Below are positions 47,929-60,700 of a DNA stretch of 64,000 bases, one piece after another. Origin of the DNA: Strongylocentrotus droebachiensis. Lineage: Eukaryota > Echinodermata > Echinoidea > Camarodonta > Strongylocentrotidae. The position numbers and the translations under genes are program-made. Each line of letters opens with the position of its first letter. The first letter of the stretch is position 1. The stretch is from the NCBI GenBank assembly GCA_035222895.1, contig JAVYIG010007502.1, forward strand, positions 1-64,000, in the 5' to 3' direction. The notes beneath the pieces were generated by a model. That model had not been told where the DNA came from, made no database searches, and was given only the letters and a program-made list of their open reading frames with translations.

Positions 47929-49926
47929 GCGTATATACTGTCATATTGCGCAATGAAAGAGTCATTTGAAGCATTTTTTAAGTTTTTCATCACATTTGCA
48001 AATATCTTTCTTAAAAAGCATGCTATTGTCTTCCAAGTGGTTTCATTATATTCTGCTCAAGCTCTTTTACCTGTTCGCGACATCGGTTTATCTCTTTCAT
48101 CTTTATTGATTGCGCAATGTTGAAAACGATTAAATCGCGTATATACTGTCATATTGCGCAATGAAAGAGTCATTTGAAGCATTTTTTTTAGTTTTTCATC
48201 ACATTTGCAAATATCTTTCTTAAAAAGCATGCTATGGTCTTCTAAGTGGTTTCATTATATTCTGCTCAAACTCTTTTACCTCTTCGCGACATCGGTTTAT
48301 CTCATTCATCTTCATTGTTAGCGCAATGTTGAAAACGATTAAATCGGTATCCTAAGTGGTATCATTATGTTGCGCTTGAGCATCTCTACCTGTTCGCGTC
48401 ATCGGTTTATGTTTTTCATCTTTATTTATTGCGTAATGTAGAAAAACGATTAAATCGCGTGTATACTGTCATATTGCGCAATGAAAGAGTCATTTGAAGC
48501 ATTTTTTTAGTTTTTCATCAAATTTGCAAATATCTTTCTTAAAAAGCATGCTATGGTCTTCTAAGTGGTTTCATTATGTTCTGCTCAAGCTCTTCTACCT
48601 GTTCGCGACATCGGTTTATCTCTTTCATCTTTATTGATTGCGCAATGTTGAAAACGATTAAATCCCGTATATACTGTCATATTGCGCAATGAAAGAGTCA
48701 TTTGAAGTATTTTTTTAGTTTTTCATCACATTTGCAAATATCTTTCTTAAAAAGCATGCTATGGTCTTCTAAGTGGTTTCATTATATTCTGCTTAAACTC
48801 TTTTACCTCTTCGCGACATCGGTTTATCTCATTCATCTTCATTGTTAGCGCAATGTTGAAAACGATTAAATCGGTATCCTAAGTGGTATCATTATGTTGC
48901 GCTTGAGCATCTCTACCTGTTCGCGTCATCGGTTTATGTTTTTCATCTTTATTTATTGCGTAATGTAGAAAAACGATTAAATCGCGTGTATACTGTCATA
49001 TTGCGCAATGAAAGAGTCATTTGAAGCATTTTTTTAGTTTTTCATCAAATTTGCAAATATCTTTCTTAAAAAGCATGCTATGGTCTTCTAAGTGGTTTCA
49101 TTATGTTCTGCTCAAGCTCTTCTACCTGTTCGCGACATCGGTTTATCTCTTTCATCTTTATTGATTGCGCAATGTTGAAAACGATTAAATCGCGTATATA
49201 CTGTCATATTGCGCAATGAAAGAGTCATTTGAAGTATTTTTTTAGTTTTTCATCACATTTGCAAATATCTTTCTTAAAAAGCATGCTATGGTCTTCTAAG
49301 TGGTTTCATTATATTCTGCTCAAGCTCTTTTACCTCTTCGCGACATCGGTTTATCTCTTTCATCTTCATTGATTGCGCAATGTTGAAAACGATTAAATCG
49401 CGTATATACTGTTATATTGCGCAATGAAAGAGTCATTTGAAGCATTTTTTTAGTTTTTCATCACATTTGCAAATATCTTTCTTAAAAAGCATGCTATGGT
49501 CTTCTAAGTGGTTTCATTATATTCTGCTCAAGCTCTTTTACCTCTTCGCGACATCGGTTTATCTCTTTCATCTTCATTGATTGCGCAATGTTGAAAACGA
49601 TTAAATCGGTATCCTAAGTGGTATCATTATGTTGCGCTTGAGCATCTCTACCTGTTCGCGTCATCGGTTTATGTTTTACATCTTTATTTATTGCGTAATG
49701 TATAAAAACGATTAAATCGCGTATATACTGTCATATTGCGCAATGAAAGGGTCATTTGAAGCATTTTTTTAGTTTTTCATCAAATTTGCAAATATCTTTC
49801 TTAAAAAGCATGCTATGGTCTTCTAAGTGGTTTCATTATGTTCTGCTCAAGCTCTTCTACCTGTTCGCGACATCGGTTTATCTCTTTCATCTTTATTGAT
49901 TGCCCAATGTTGAAAACGATTAAATC

Positions 49927-52671
49927 GCGTATATACTGTCATATTGCGCAATGAAAGAGTCATTTGAAGCATTTTTTTAGTTTTTCATCAAATTTGCAAA
50001 TATTTTTTTTTTTTTAAAAAACATGCTATGGTCTTCTAAGTGGTTTCATTATGTTCTGCTCAAGCTCTTTTACCTGTTGGCGACATCGGTTTATCTCTTT
50101 CATCTTCATTGATTGCGCAGTGTTGAAAACGATTAAATCGCGTATATACTGTCATATTGCGCAATGAAAGAGTCATTTGAAGCATTTTTTTAGTTTTTCA
50201 TCAAATTTGCAAATTTTTTTTTTTTTTTTTTAAACATGCTATGGTCTTCTAAGTGGTTTCATTATGTTCTGTTCAAGCTCTTTTACCTCTTCGCGACATC
50301 GGTTTATCTCTTTCATCTTTATTGATTGCGCAATGTTGAAAACGATTAAATCGCGTATATACTGTCATATTGCGCAATGAAAGAGTCATTTGAAGCATTT
50401 TTTTTAGTTTTTCATCACATTTGCAAATATCTTTCTTAAAAAGCATGCTATGGTCTTCTAAGTGGTTTCATTATATTTTGCTTAAACTCTTTTACCTCTT
50501 CGCGACATCGGTTTATCTCATTCATCTTCATTGATTGCGCAATGTTGAAAACGATTAAATCGGTATCCTAAGTGGTTTCATTATGTTGCGCTTGAGCATC
50601 TCTACCTGTTCGCGTCATCGGTTTATGTTTTTTCATCTTTATTTATTGCGTAATGTAGAAAAACGATTAAATCGCGTATATACTGTCATATTGCGCAATG
50701 AAAGAGTCATTTGAAGCATTTTTTAAGTTTTTCATCACATTTGCAAATATCTTTCTTAAAAAGCATGCTATGGTCTTCTAAGTGGTTTCATTATGTTCTG
50801 CTCAAGCTCTTCTACCTGTTCGCGACATCGGTTTATCTCTTTCATCTTTATTGATTGCGCAATGTTGAAAACGATTAAATCGCGTATATACTGTCATATT
50901 GCGCAATGAAAGAGTCATTTGAAGTATTTTTTTAGTTTTTCATCACATTTGCAAATATCTTTCTTAAAAAGCATGCTATGGTCTTCTAAGTGGTTTCATT
51001 ATATTCTGCTCAAGCTCTTTTACCTCTTCGCGACATCGGTTTATCTCTTTCATCTTCATTGATTGCGCAATGTTGAAAACGATTAAATCGCGTATATACT
51101 GTCATATTGCGCAATGAAAGAGTCATTTGAAGCATTTTTTTAGTTTTTCATCACATTTGCAAATATCTTTCTTAAAAAGCATGCTATGGTCTTCTAAGTG
51201 GTTTCATTATATTCTGCTCAAACTCTTTTACCTCTTCGCGACATCGGTTTATCTCATTCATTTTCATTGATTGCGCAATGTTGAAAACGATTAAATCGGT
51301 ATCCTAAGTGGTATCATTATGTTGCGCTTGAGCATCTCTACCTGTTCGCGTCATCGGTTTATGTTTTTCATCTTTATTTATTGCGTAATGTAGAAAAACG
51401 ATTAAATCGCGTATATACTGTCATATTGCGCAATGAAAGAGTCATTTGAAGCATTTTTTTAGTTTTTCATCAAATTTGCAAATATCTTTCTTAAAAAGCA
51501 TGCTATGGTCTTCTAAGTGGTTTCATTATGTTCTGCTCAAGCTCTTCTACCTGTTCGCGACATCGGTTTATCTCTTTCATCTTTATTGATTGCGCAATGT
51601 TGAAAACGATTAAATCGCGTATATACTGTCATATTGCGCAATGAAAGAGTCATTTGAAGTATTTTTTTAGTTTTTCATCACATTTGCAAATATCTTTCTT
51701 AAAAAGCATGCTATGGTCTTCTAAGTGGTTTCATTATATTCTGCTCAAGCTCTTTTACCTCTTCGCGACATCGGTTTATCTCTTTCATCTTCATTGATTG
51801 CGCAATGTTGAAAACGATTAAATCGCGTATATACTGTCATATTGCGCAATGAAAGAGTCATTTAAAGCATTTTTTTAGTTTTTCACCAAATTTGCAAATA
51901 TCTTTCTTAAAAAGCATGCTATGGTCTTCTAAGTGGTTTCATTATATTCTGCTCAAGCTCTTTTACCTCTTCGCGAAATCGGTTTATCTCTTTCATTTTC
52001 ATTGATTGCGCAATGTTGAAAACGATTAAATCGGTATCCTAAGTGGTATCATTATGTTGCGCTTGAGCATCTCTACCTGTTCGCGTCATCGGTTTATGTT
52101 TTTCATCTTTATTTTTTGCGTAATGTAGAAAAACGATTAAATCGCGTATATACTGTCATATTGCGCAATGAAAGAGTCATTTGAAGCATTTTTTAAGTTT
52201 TTCATCACATTTGCAAATATCTTTCTTAAAAAGCATGCTATTGTCTTCCAAGTGGTTTCATTATATTCTGCTCAAGCTCTTTTACCTGTTCGCGACATCG
52301 GTTTATCTCTTTCATCTTTATTGATTGCGCAATGTTGAAAACGATTAAATCGCGTATATACTGTCATATTGCGCAATGAAAGAGTCATTTGAAGCATTTT
52401 TTTTAGTTTTTCATCACATTTGCAAATATCTTTCTTAAAAAGCATGCTATGGTCTTCTAAGTGGTTTCATTATATTCTGCTCAAACTCTTTTACCTCTTC
52501 GCGACATCGGTTTATCTCATTCATCTTCATTGTTAGCGCAATGTTGAAAACGATTAAATCGGTATCCTAAGTGGTATCATTATGTTGCGCTTGAGCATCT
52601 CTACCTGTTCGCGTCATCGGTTTATGTTTTTCATCTTTATTTATTGCGTAATGTAGAAAAACGATTAAATC
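49927..52671 (+). repeat. HOR block with mosaic units (2745 bp)
   Basis: Unit starts: A1 49927, A2 50140, A3 50353, B1 50562, A6/A8 mosaic 50674, A9 50882, A10/A7 mosaic 51090, B3 51298, A8-like 51409, A9 51617, A5 51825, B2 52033, A6 52144, A7 52352, B3 52561. The mosaic at 51090 has 'ctcaaactc' and 'tctcattc' of A7 but 'cattttcattgattgcgc' like A5. The B3 at 51298 is followed by 'gcgtatatac' rather than the usual 'gcgtgtatac'. The A2 unit reads 'gcaaattttt', lacking the 'atat' step. Confidence 0.88.
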
Positions 52672-54902
52672 GCGTGTATACTGTCATATTGCGCAATGAA
52701 AGAGTCATTTGAAGCATTTTTTTAGTTTTTCATCAAATTTGCAAATATTTTTTTTTTTTTTTAAAAAACATGCTATGGTCTTCTAAGTGGTTTCATTATG
52801 TTCTGCTCAAGCTCTTTTACCTGTTGGCGACATCGGTTTATCTCTTTCATCTTCATTGATTGCGCAGTGTTGAAAACGATTAAATCGCGTATATACTGTC
52901 ATATTGCGCAATGAAAGAGTCATTTGAAGCATTTTTTTTAGTTTTTCATCAAATTTGCAAATATTTTTTTTTTTTTAAAAACATGCTATGGTCTTCTAAG
53001 TGGTTTCATTATGTTCTGTTCAAGCTCTTTTACCTCTTCGCGACATCGGTTTATCTCTTTCATCTTTATTGATTGCGCAATGTTGAAAACGATTAAATCG
53101 CGTATATACTGTCATATTGCGCAATGAAAGAGTCATTTGAAGTATTTTTTTAGTTTTTCATCACATTTGCAAATATCTTTCTTAAAAAGCATGCTATGGT
53201 CTTCTAAGTGGTTTCATTATATTCTGCTCAAGCTCTTTTACCTCTTCGCGACATCGGTTTATCTCTTTCATCTTCATTGATTGCGCAATGTTGAAAACGA
53301 TTAAATCGCGTATATACTGTCATATTGCGCAATGAAAGAGTCATTTGAAGCATTTTTTTAGTTTTTCATCACATTTGCAAATATCTTTCTTAAAAAGCAT
53401 GCTATGGTCTTCTAAGTGGTTTCATTATATTCTGCTCAAGCTCTTTTACCTCTTCGCGACATCGGTTTATCTCTTTCATCTTCATTGATTGCGCAATGTT
53501 GAAAACGATTAAATCGGTATCCTAAGTGGTATCATTATGTTGCGCTTGAGCATCTCTACCTGTTCGCGTCATCGGTTTATGTTTTACATCTTTATTTATT
53601 GCGTAATGTAGAAAAACGATTAAATCGCGTATATACTGTCATATTGCGCAATGAAAGAGTCATTTGAAGCATTTTTTTTAGTTTTTCATCAAATTTGCAA
53701 ATATTTTTTTTTTTTTTAAAACATGCTATGGTCTTCTAAGTGGTTTCATTATGTTCTGTTCAAGCTCTTTTACCTCTTCGCGACATCGGTTTATCTCTTT
53801 CATCTTTATTGATTGCGCAATGTTGAAAACGATTAAATCGCGTATATACTGTCATATTGCGCAATGAAAGAGTCATTTGAAGCATTTTTTTAGTTTTTCA
53901 TCACATTTGCAAATATCTTTCTTAAAAAGCATGCTATGGTCTTCTAAGTGGTTTCATTTTATTTTGCTTAAACTCTTTTACCTCTTCGCGACATCGGTTT
54001 ATCTCATTCATCTTCATTGATTGCGCAATGTTGAAAACGATTAAATCGGTATCCTAAGTGGTTTCATTATGTTGCGCTTGAGCATCTCTACCTGTTCGCG
54101 TCATCGGTTTATGTTTTTTCATCTTTATTTATTGCGTAATGTAGAAAAACGATTAAATCGCGTATATACTGTCATATTGCGCAATGAAAGAGTCATTTGA
54201 AGCATTTTTTTAGTTTTTCATCAAATTTGCAAATATCTTCTTCTTTTTTTAAAAAAACATGCTATGGTCTTCTAAGTGGTTTCATTATGTTCTGCTCAAG
54301 CTCTTTTACCTCTTCGCGACATCGGTTTATCTCTTTCATCTTTATTGATTGCGCAATGTTGAAAACGATTAAATCGCGTATATACTGTCATATTGCGCAA
54401 TGAAAGAGTCATTTGAAGCATTTTTTTAGTTTTTCATCACATTTGCAAATATCTTTCTTAAAAAGCATGCTATGGTCTTCTAAGTGGTTTCATTATATTC
54501 TGCTCAAGCTCTTTTACCTCTTCGCGACATCGGTTTATCTCTTTCATCTTCATTGATTGCGCAATGTTGAAAACGATTAAATCGGTATCCTAAGTGGTAT
54601 CATTATGTTGCGCTTGAGCATCTCTACCTGTTCGCGTCATCGGTTTATGTTTTACATCTTTATTTATTGCGTAATGTATAAAAACGATTAAATCGCGTAT
54701 ATACTGTCATATTGCGCAATGAAAGGGTCATTTGAAGCATTTTTTTAGTTTTTCATCAAATTTGCAAATATCTTTCTTAAAAAGCATGCTATGGTCTTCT
54801 AAGTGGTTTCATTATGTTCTGCTCAAGCTCTTCTACCTGTTCGCGACATCGGTTTATCTCTTTCATCTTTATTGATTGCCCAATGTTGAAAACGATTAAA
54901 TC
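52672..54902 (+). repeat. HOR block, A3v lineage with extra A unit, second copy (2231 bp)
   Basis: Unit starts: A8/A1 fusion 52672, A2 52887, A9 53100, A10n 53308, B4' 53516, A2 53627, A3v 53840, B1 54048, A4v 54160, A10n 54376, B4 54584, A11 54695. It matches 27522-29753. The first unit starts with A8's 'gcgtgtatac' and continues as A1, so the left boundary of the duplicated segment falls within the first part of this monomer. A3v is one T shorter than its counterpart. Confidence 0.91.
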
Positions 54903-57765
54903 GCGTATATACTGTCATATTGCGCAATGAAAGAGTCATTTGAAGCATTTTTTTAGTTTTTCATCAAATTTGCAAATATTTTTTTTTTTTTAAAAAAACA
55001 TGCTATGGTCTTCTAAGTGGTTTCATTATGTTCTGCTCAAGCTCTTTTACCTGTTGGCGACATCGGTTTATCTCTTTCATCTTCATTGATTGCGCAGTGT
55101 TGAAAACGATTAAATCGCGTATATACTGTCATATTGCGCAATGAAAGAGTCATTTGAAGCATTTTTTTAGTTTTTCATCAAATTTGCAAATATTTTTTTT
55201 TTTTTTTTAAACATGCTATGGTCTTCTAAGTGGTTTCATTATGTTCTGTTCAAGCTCTTTTACCTCTTCGCGACATCGGTTTATCTCTTTCATCTTTATT
55301 GATTGCGCAATGTTGAAAACGATTAAATCGCGTATATACTGTCATATTGCGCAATGAAAGAGTCATTTGAAGCATTTTTTTTAGTTTTTCATCACATTTG
55401 CAAATATCTTTCTTAAAAAGCATGCTATGGTCTTCTAAGTGGTTTCATTATATTTTGCTTAAACTCTTTTACCTCTTCGCGACATCGGTTTATCTCATTC
55501 ATCTTCATTGATTGCGCAATGTTGAAAACGATTAAATCGGTATCCTAAGTGGTTTCATTATGTTGCGCTTGAGCATCTCTACCTGTTCGCGTCATCGGTT
55601 TATGTTTTTTCATCTTTATTTATTGCGTAATGTAGAAAAACGATTAAATCGCGTATATACTGTCATATTGCGCAATGAAAGAGTCATTTGAAGCATTTTT
55701 TTAGTTTTTCATCAAATTTGCAAATATCTTCTTCTTTTTTTTTAAAACATGCTATGGTCTTCTAAGTGGTTTCATTATGTTCTGCTCAAGCTCTTTTACC
55801 TCTTCGCGACATCGGTTTATCTCTTTCATCTTTATTGATTGCGCAATGTTGAAAACGATTAAATCGCGTATATACTGTCATATTGCGCAATGAAAGAGTC
55901 ATTTAAAGCATTTTTTTAGTTTTTCACCAAATTTGCAAATATCTTTCTTAAAAAGCATGCTATGGTCTTCTAAGTGGTTTCATTATATTCTGCTCAAGCT
56001 CTTTTACCTCTTCGCGAAATCGGTTTATCTCTTTCATTTTCATTGATTGCGCAATGTTGAAAACGATTAAATCGGTATCCTAAGTGGTATCATTATGTTG
56101 CGCTTGAGCATCTCTACCTGTTCGCGTCATCGGTTTATGTTTTTCATCTTTATTTTTTGCGTAATGTAGAAAAACGATTAAATCGCGTATATACTGTCAT
56201 ATTGCGCAATGAAAGAGTCATTTGAAGCATTTTTTAAGTTTTTCATCACATTTGCAAATATCTTTCTTAAAAAGCATGCTATTGTCTTCCAAGTGGTTTC
56301 ATTATATTCTGCTCAAGCTCTTTTACCTGTTCGCGACATCGGTTTATCTCTTTCATCTTTATTGATTGCGCAATGTTGAAAACGATTAAATCGCGTATAT
56401 ACTGTCATATTGCGCAATGAAAGAGTCATTTGAAGCATTTTTTTTAGTTTTTCATCACATTTGCAAATATCTTTCTTAAAAAGCATGCTATGGTCTTCTA
56501 AGTGGTTTCATTATATTCTGCTCAAACTCTTTTACCTCTTCGCGACATCGGTTTATCTCATTCATCTTCATTGTTAGCGCAATGTTGAAAACGATTAAAT
56601 CGGTATCCTAAGTGGTATCATTATGTTGCGCTTGAGCATCTCTACCTGTTCGCGTCATCGGTTTATGTTTTTCATCTTTATTTATTGCGTAAAGTAGAAA
56701 AACGATTAAATCGCGTGTATACTGTCATATTGCGCAATGAAAGAGTCATTTGAAGCATTTTTTTAGTTTTTCATCAAATTTGCAAATATCTTTCTTAAAA
56801 AGCATGCTATGGTCTTCTAAGTGGTTTCATTATGTTCTGCTCAAGCTCTTCTACCTGTTCGCGACATCGGTTTATCTCTTTCATCTTTATTGATTGCGCA
56901 ATGTTGAAAACGATTAAATCGCGTATATACTGTCATATTGCGCAATGAAAGAGTCATTTGAAGTATTTTTTTAGTTTTTCATCACATTTGCAAATATCTT
57001 TCTTAAAAAGCATGCTATGGTCTTCTAAGTGGTTTCATTATATTCTGCTTAAACTCTTTTACCTCTTCGCGACATCGGTTTATCTCATTCATCTTCATTG
57101 TTAGCGCAATGTTGAAAACGATTAAATCGGTATCCTAAGTGGTATCATTATGTTGCGCTTGAGCATCTCTACCTGTTCGCGTCATCGGTTTATGTTTTTC
57201 ATCTTTATTTATTGCGTAATGTAGAAAAACGATTAAATCGCGTGTATACTGTCATATTGCGCAATGAAAGAGTCATTTGAAGCATTTTTTTAGTTTTTCA
57301 TCAAATTTGCAAATATCTTTCTTAAAAGCATGCTATGGTCTTCTAAGTGGTTTCATTATGTTCTGCTCAAGCTCTTCTACCTGTTCGCGACATCGGTTTA
57401 TCTCTTTCATCTTTATTGATTGCGCAATGTTGAAAACGATTAAATCGGTATCCTAAGTGGTATCATTATGTTGCGCTTGAGCATCTCTACCTGTTCGCGT
57501 CATCGGTTTATGTTTTACATCTTTATTTATTGCGTAATGTATAAAAACGATTAAATCGCGTATATACTGTCATATTGCGCAATGAAAGGGTCATTTGAAG
57601 CATTTTTTTAGTTTTTCATCAAATCTGCAAATATCTTTCTTAAAAAGCATGCTATGGTCTTCTAAGTGGTTTCATTATGTTCTGCTCAAGCTCTTCTACC
57701 TGTTCGCGACATCGGTTTATCTCTTTCATCTTTATTGATTGCCCAATGTTGAAAACGATTAAATC
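54903..57765 (+). repeat. HOR block, 2864-bp form, distant copy (2863 bp)
   Basis: Unit starts: A1 54903, A2 55117, A3 55330, B1 55539, A4 55651, A5 55866, B2 56074, A6 56185, A7 56393, B3 56602, A8 56713, A9/A7 56921, B3 57129, A8 57240, B4 57447, A11 57558. It shares 'taaagtag' (56693) and 'aaatctgc' (57625) with 29754-32617. The A8 at 57240 is one A short ('cttaaaagc'). Confidence 0.92.
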
Positions 57766-60700
57766 GCGTATATACTGTCATATTGCGCAATGAAAGAGTC
57801 ATTTGAAGCATTTTTTTAGTTTTTCATCAAATTTGCAAATATTTTTTTTTTTTAAAAAAAACATGCTATGGTCTTCTAAGTGGTTTCATTATGTTCTGCT
57901 CAAGCTCTTTTACCTGTTGGCGACATCGGTTTATCTCTTTCATCTTCATTGATTGCGCAGTGTTGAAAACGATTAAATCGCGTATATACTGTCATATTGC
58001 GCAATGAAAGAGTCATTTGAAGCATTTTTTTAGTTTTTCATCAAATTTGCAAATATTTTTTTTTTTTTTTAAACATGCTATGGTCTTCTCAGTGGTTTCA
58101 TTATGTTCTGTTCAAGCTCTTTTACCTCTTCGCGACATCGGTTTATCTCTTTCATCTTTATTGATTGCGCAATGTTGAAAACGATTAAATCGCGTATATA
58201 CTGTCATATTGCGCAATGAAAGAGTCATTTGAAGCATTTTTTTTAGTTTTTCATCACATTTGCAAATATCTTTCTTAAAAAGCATGCTATGGTCTTCTAA
58301 GTGGTTTCATTATATTTTGCTTAAACTCTTTTACCTCTTCGCGACATCGGTTTATCTCATTCATCTTCATTGATTGCGCAATGTTGAAAACGATTAAATC
58401 GGTATCCTAAGTGGTTTCATTATGTTGCGCTTGAGCATCTCTACCTGTTCGCGTCATCGGTTTATGTTTTTTCATCTTTATTTATTGCGTAATGTAGAAA
58501 AACGATTAAATCGCGTATATACTGTCATATTGCGCAATGAAAGAGTCATTTGAAGCATTTTTTTAGTTTTTCATCAAATTTGCAAATATCTTCTTCTTTT
58601 TTTTTAAAACATGCTATGGTCTTCTAAGTGGTTTCATTATGTTCTGCTCAAGCTCTTTTACCTCTTCGCGACATCGGTTTATCTCTTTCATCTTTATTGA
58701 TTGCGCAATGTTGAAAACGATTAAATCGCGTATATACTGTCATATTGCGCAATGAAAGAGTCATTTAAAGCATTTTTTTAGTTTTTTCACCAAATTTGCA
58801 AATATCTTTCTTAAAAAGCATGCTATGGTCTTCTAAGTGGTTTCATTATATTCTGCTCAAGCTCTTTTACCTCTTCGCGAAATCGGTTTATCTCTTTCAT
58901 TTTCATTGATTGCGCAATGTTGAAAACGATTAAATCGGTATCCTAAGTGGTATCATTATGTTGCGCTTGAGCATCTCTACCTGTTCGCGTCATCGGTTTA
59001 TGTTTTTCATCTTTATTTTTGCGTAATGTAGAAAAACGATTAAATCGCGTATATACTGTCATATTGCGCAATGAAAGAGTCATTTGAAGCATTTTTTAAG
59101 TTTTTCATCACATTTGCAAATATCTTTCTTAAAAAGCATGCTATTGTCTTCAAGTGGTTTCATTATATTCTGCTCAAGCTCTTTTACCTGTTCGCGACAT
59201 CGGTTTATCTCTTTCATCTTTATTGATTGCGCAATGTTGAAAACGATTAAATCGCGTATATACTGTCATATTGCGCAATGAAAGAGTCATTTGAAGCATT
59301 TTTTTTTAGTTTTTCATCACATTTGCAAATATCTTTCTTAAAAAGCATGCTATGGTCTTCTAAGTGGTTTCATTATATTCTGCTCAAACTCTTTTACCTC
59401 TTCGCGACATCGGTTTATCTCATTCATCTTCATTGTTAGCGCAATGTTGAAAACGATTAAATCGGTATCCTAAGTGGTATCATTATGTTGCGCTTGAGCA
59501 TCTCTACCTGTTCGCGTCATCGGTTTATGTTTTTCATCTTTATTTATTGCGTAATGTAGAAAAACGATTAAATCGCGTGTATACTGTCATATTGCGCAAT
59601 GAAAGAGTCATTTGAAGCATTTTTTTAGTTTTTCATCAAATTTGCAAATATCTTTCTTAAAAAGCATGCTATGGTCTTCTAAGTGGTTTCATTATGTTCT
59701 GCTCAAGCTCTTCTACCTGTTCGCGACATCGGTTTATCTCTTTCATCTTTATTGATTGCGCAATGTTGAAAACGATTAAATCGCGTATATACTGTCATAT
59801 TGCGCAATGAAAGAGTCATTTGAAGTATTTTTTTAGTTTTTCATCACATTTGCAAATATCTTTCTTAAAAAGCATGCTATGGTCTTCTAAGTGGTTTCAT
59901 TATATTCTGCTTAAGCTCTTTTACCTCTTCGCGACATCGGTTTATCTCTTTCATCTTTATTGATTGCGCAATGTTGAAACGATTAAATCGCGTATATACT
60001 GTCATATTGCGCAATGAAAGAGTCATTTAAGCATTTTTTTAGTTTTTCACCAAATTTGCAAATATCTTTCTTAAAAAGCATGCTATGGTCTTCTAAGTGG
60101 TTTCATTATATTCTGCTCAAGCTCTTTTACCTCTTCGCGAAATCGGTTTATCTCTTCATTTTCATTGATTGCGCAATGTTGAAAACGATTAAATCGGTAT
60201 CCTAAGTGGTATCATTATGTTGCGCTTGAGCATCTCTACCTGTTCGCGTCATCGGTTTATGTTTTTCATCTTTATTTTTTGCGTAATGTAGAAAAACGAT
60301 TAAATCGCGTATATACTGTCATATTGCGCAATGAAAGAGTCATTTGAAGCATTTTTTAAGTTTTTCATCACATTTGCAAATATCTTTCTTAAAAAGCATG
60401 CTATTGTCTTCCAAGTGGTTTCATTATATTCTGCTCAAGCTCTTTTACCTGTTCGCGACATCGGTTTATCTCTTTCATCTTTATTGATTGCGCAATGTTG
60501 AAAACGATTAAATCGCGTATATACTGTCATATTGCGCAATGAAAGAGTCATTTGAAGTATTTTTTTAGTTTTTCATCACATTTGCAAATATCTTTCTTAA
60601 AAAGCATGCTATGGTCTTCTAAGTGGTTTCATTATATTCTGCTCAAGCTCTTTTACCTCTTCGCGACATCGGTTTATCTCTTTCATCTTTATTGATTGCG

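Larger units (their letters stand above)
45792..49926 (+). repeat. HOR block with an 855-bp internal duplication (4135 bp)
   Basis: Unit starts: A1 45792, A2 46006, A3 46219, B1 46428, A4 46540, A5 46755, B2 46963, A3 47074, B1 47283, A4 47395, A5 47610, B2 47818, A6 47929, A7 48137, B3 48346, A8 48457, A9/A7 48665, B3 48873, A8 48984, A9 49192, A10 49400, B4 49608, A11 49719. The A8/chimera junction at 48664 reads 'aaatcccg', a private change. Confidence 0.9.

Noticed and set aside
9810-48665. Junction changes 'aaatctcg' (9809, 16253) and 'aaatcccg' (48664) as special boundary elements
   Set aside because: They are single-base variants at the unit junction; the first is shared only through segment duplication. 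Nothing else distinguishes them.
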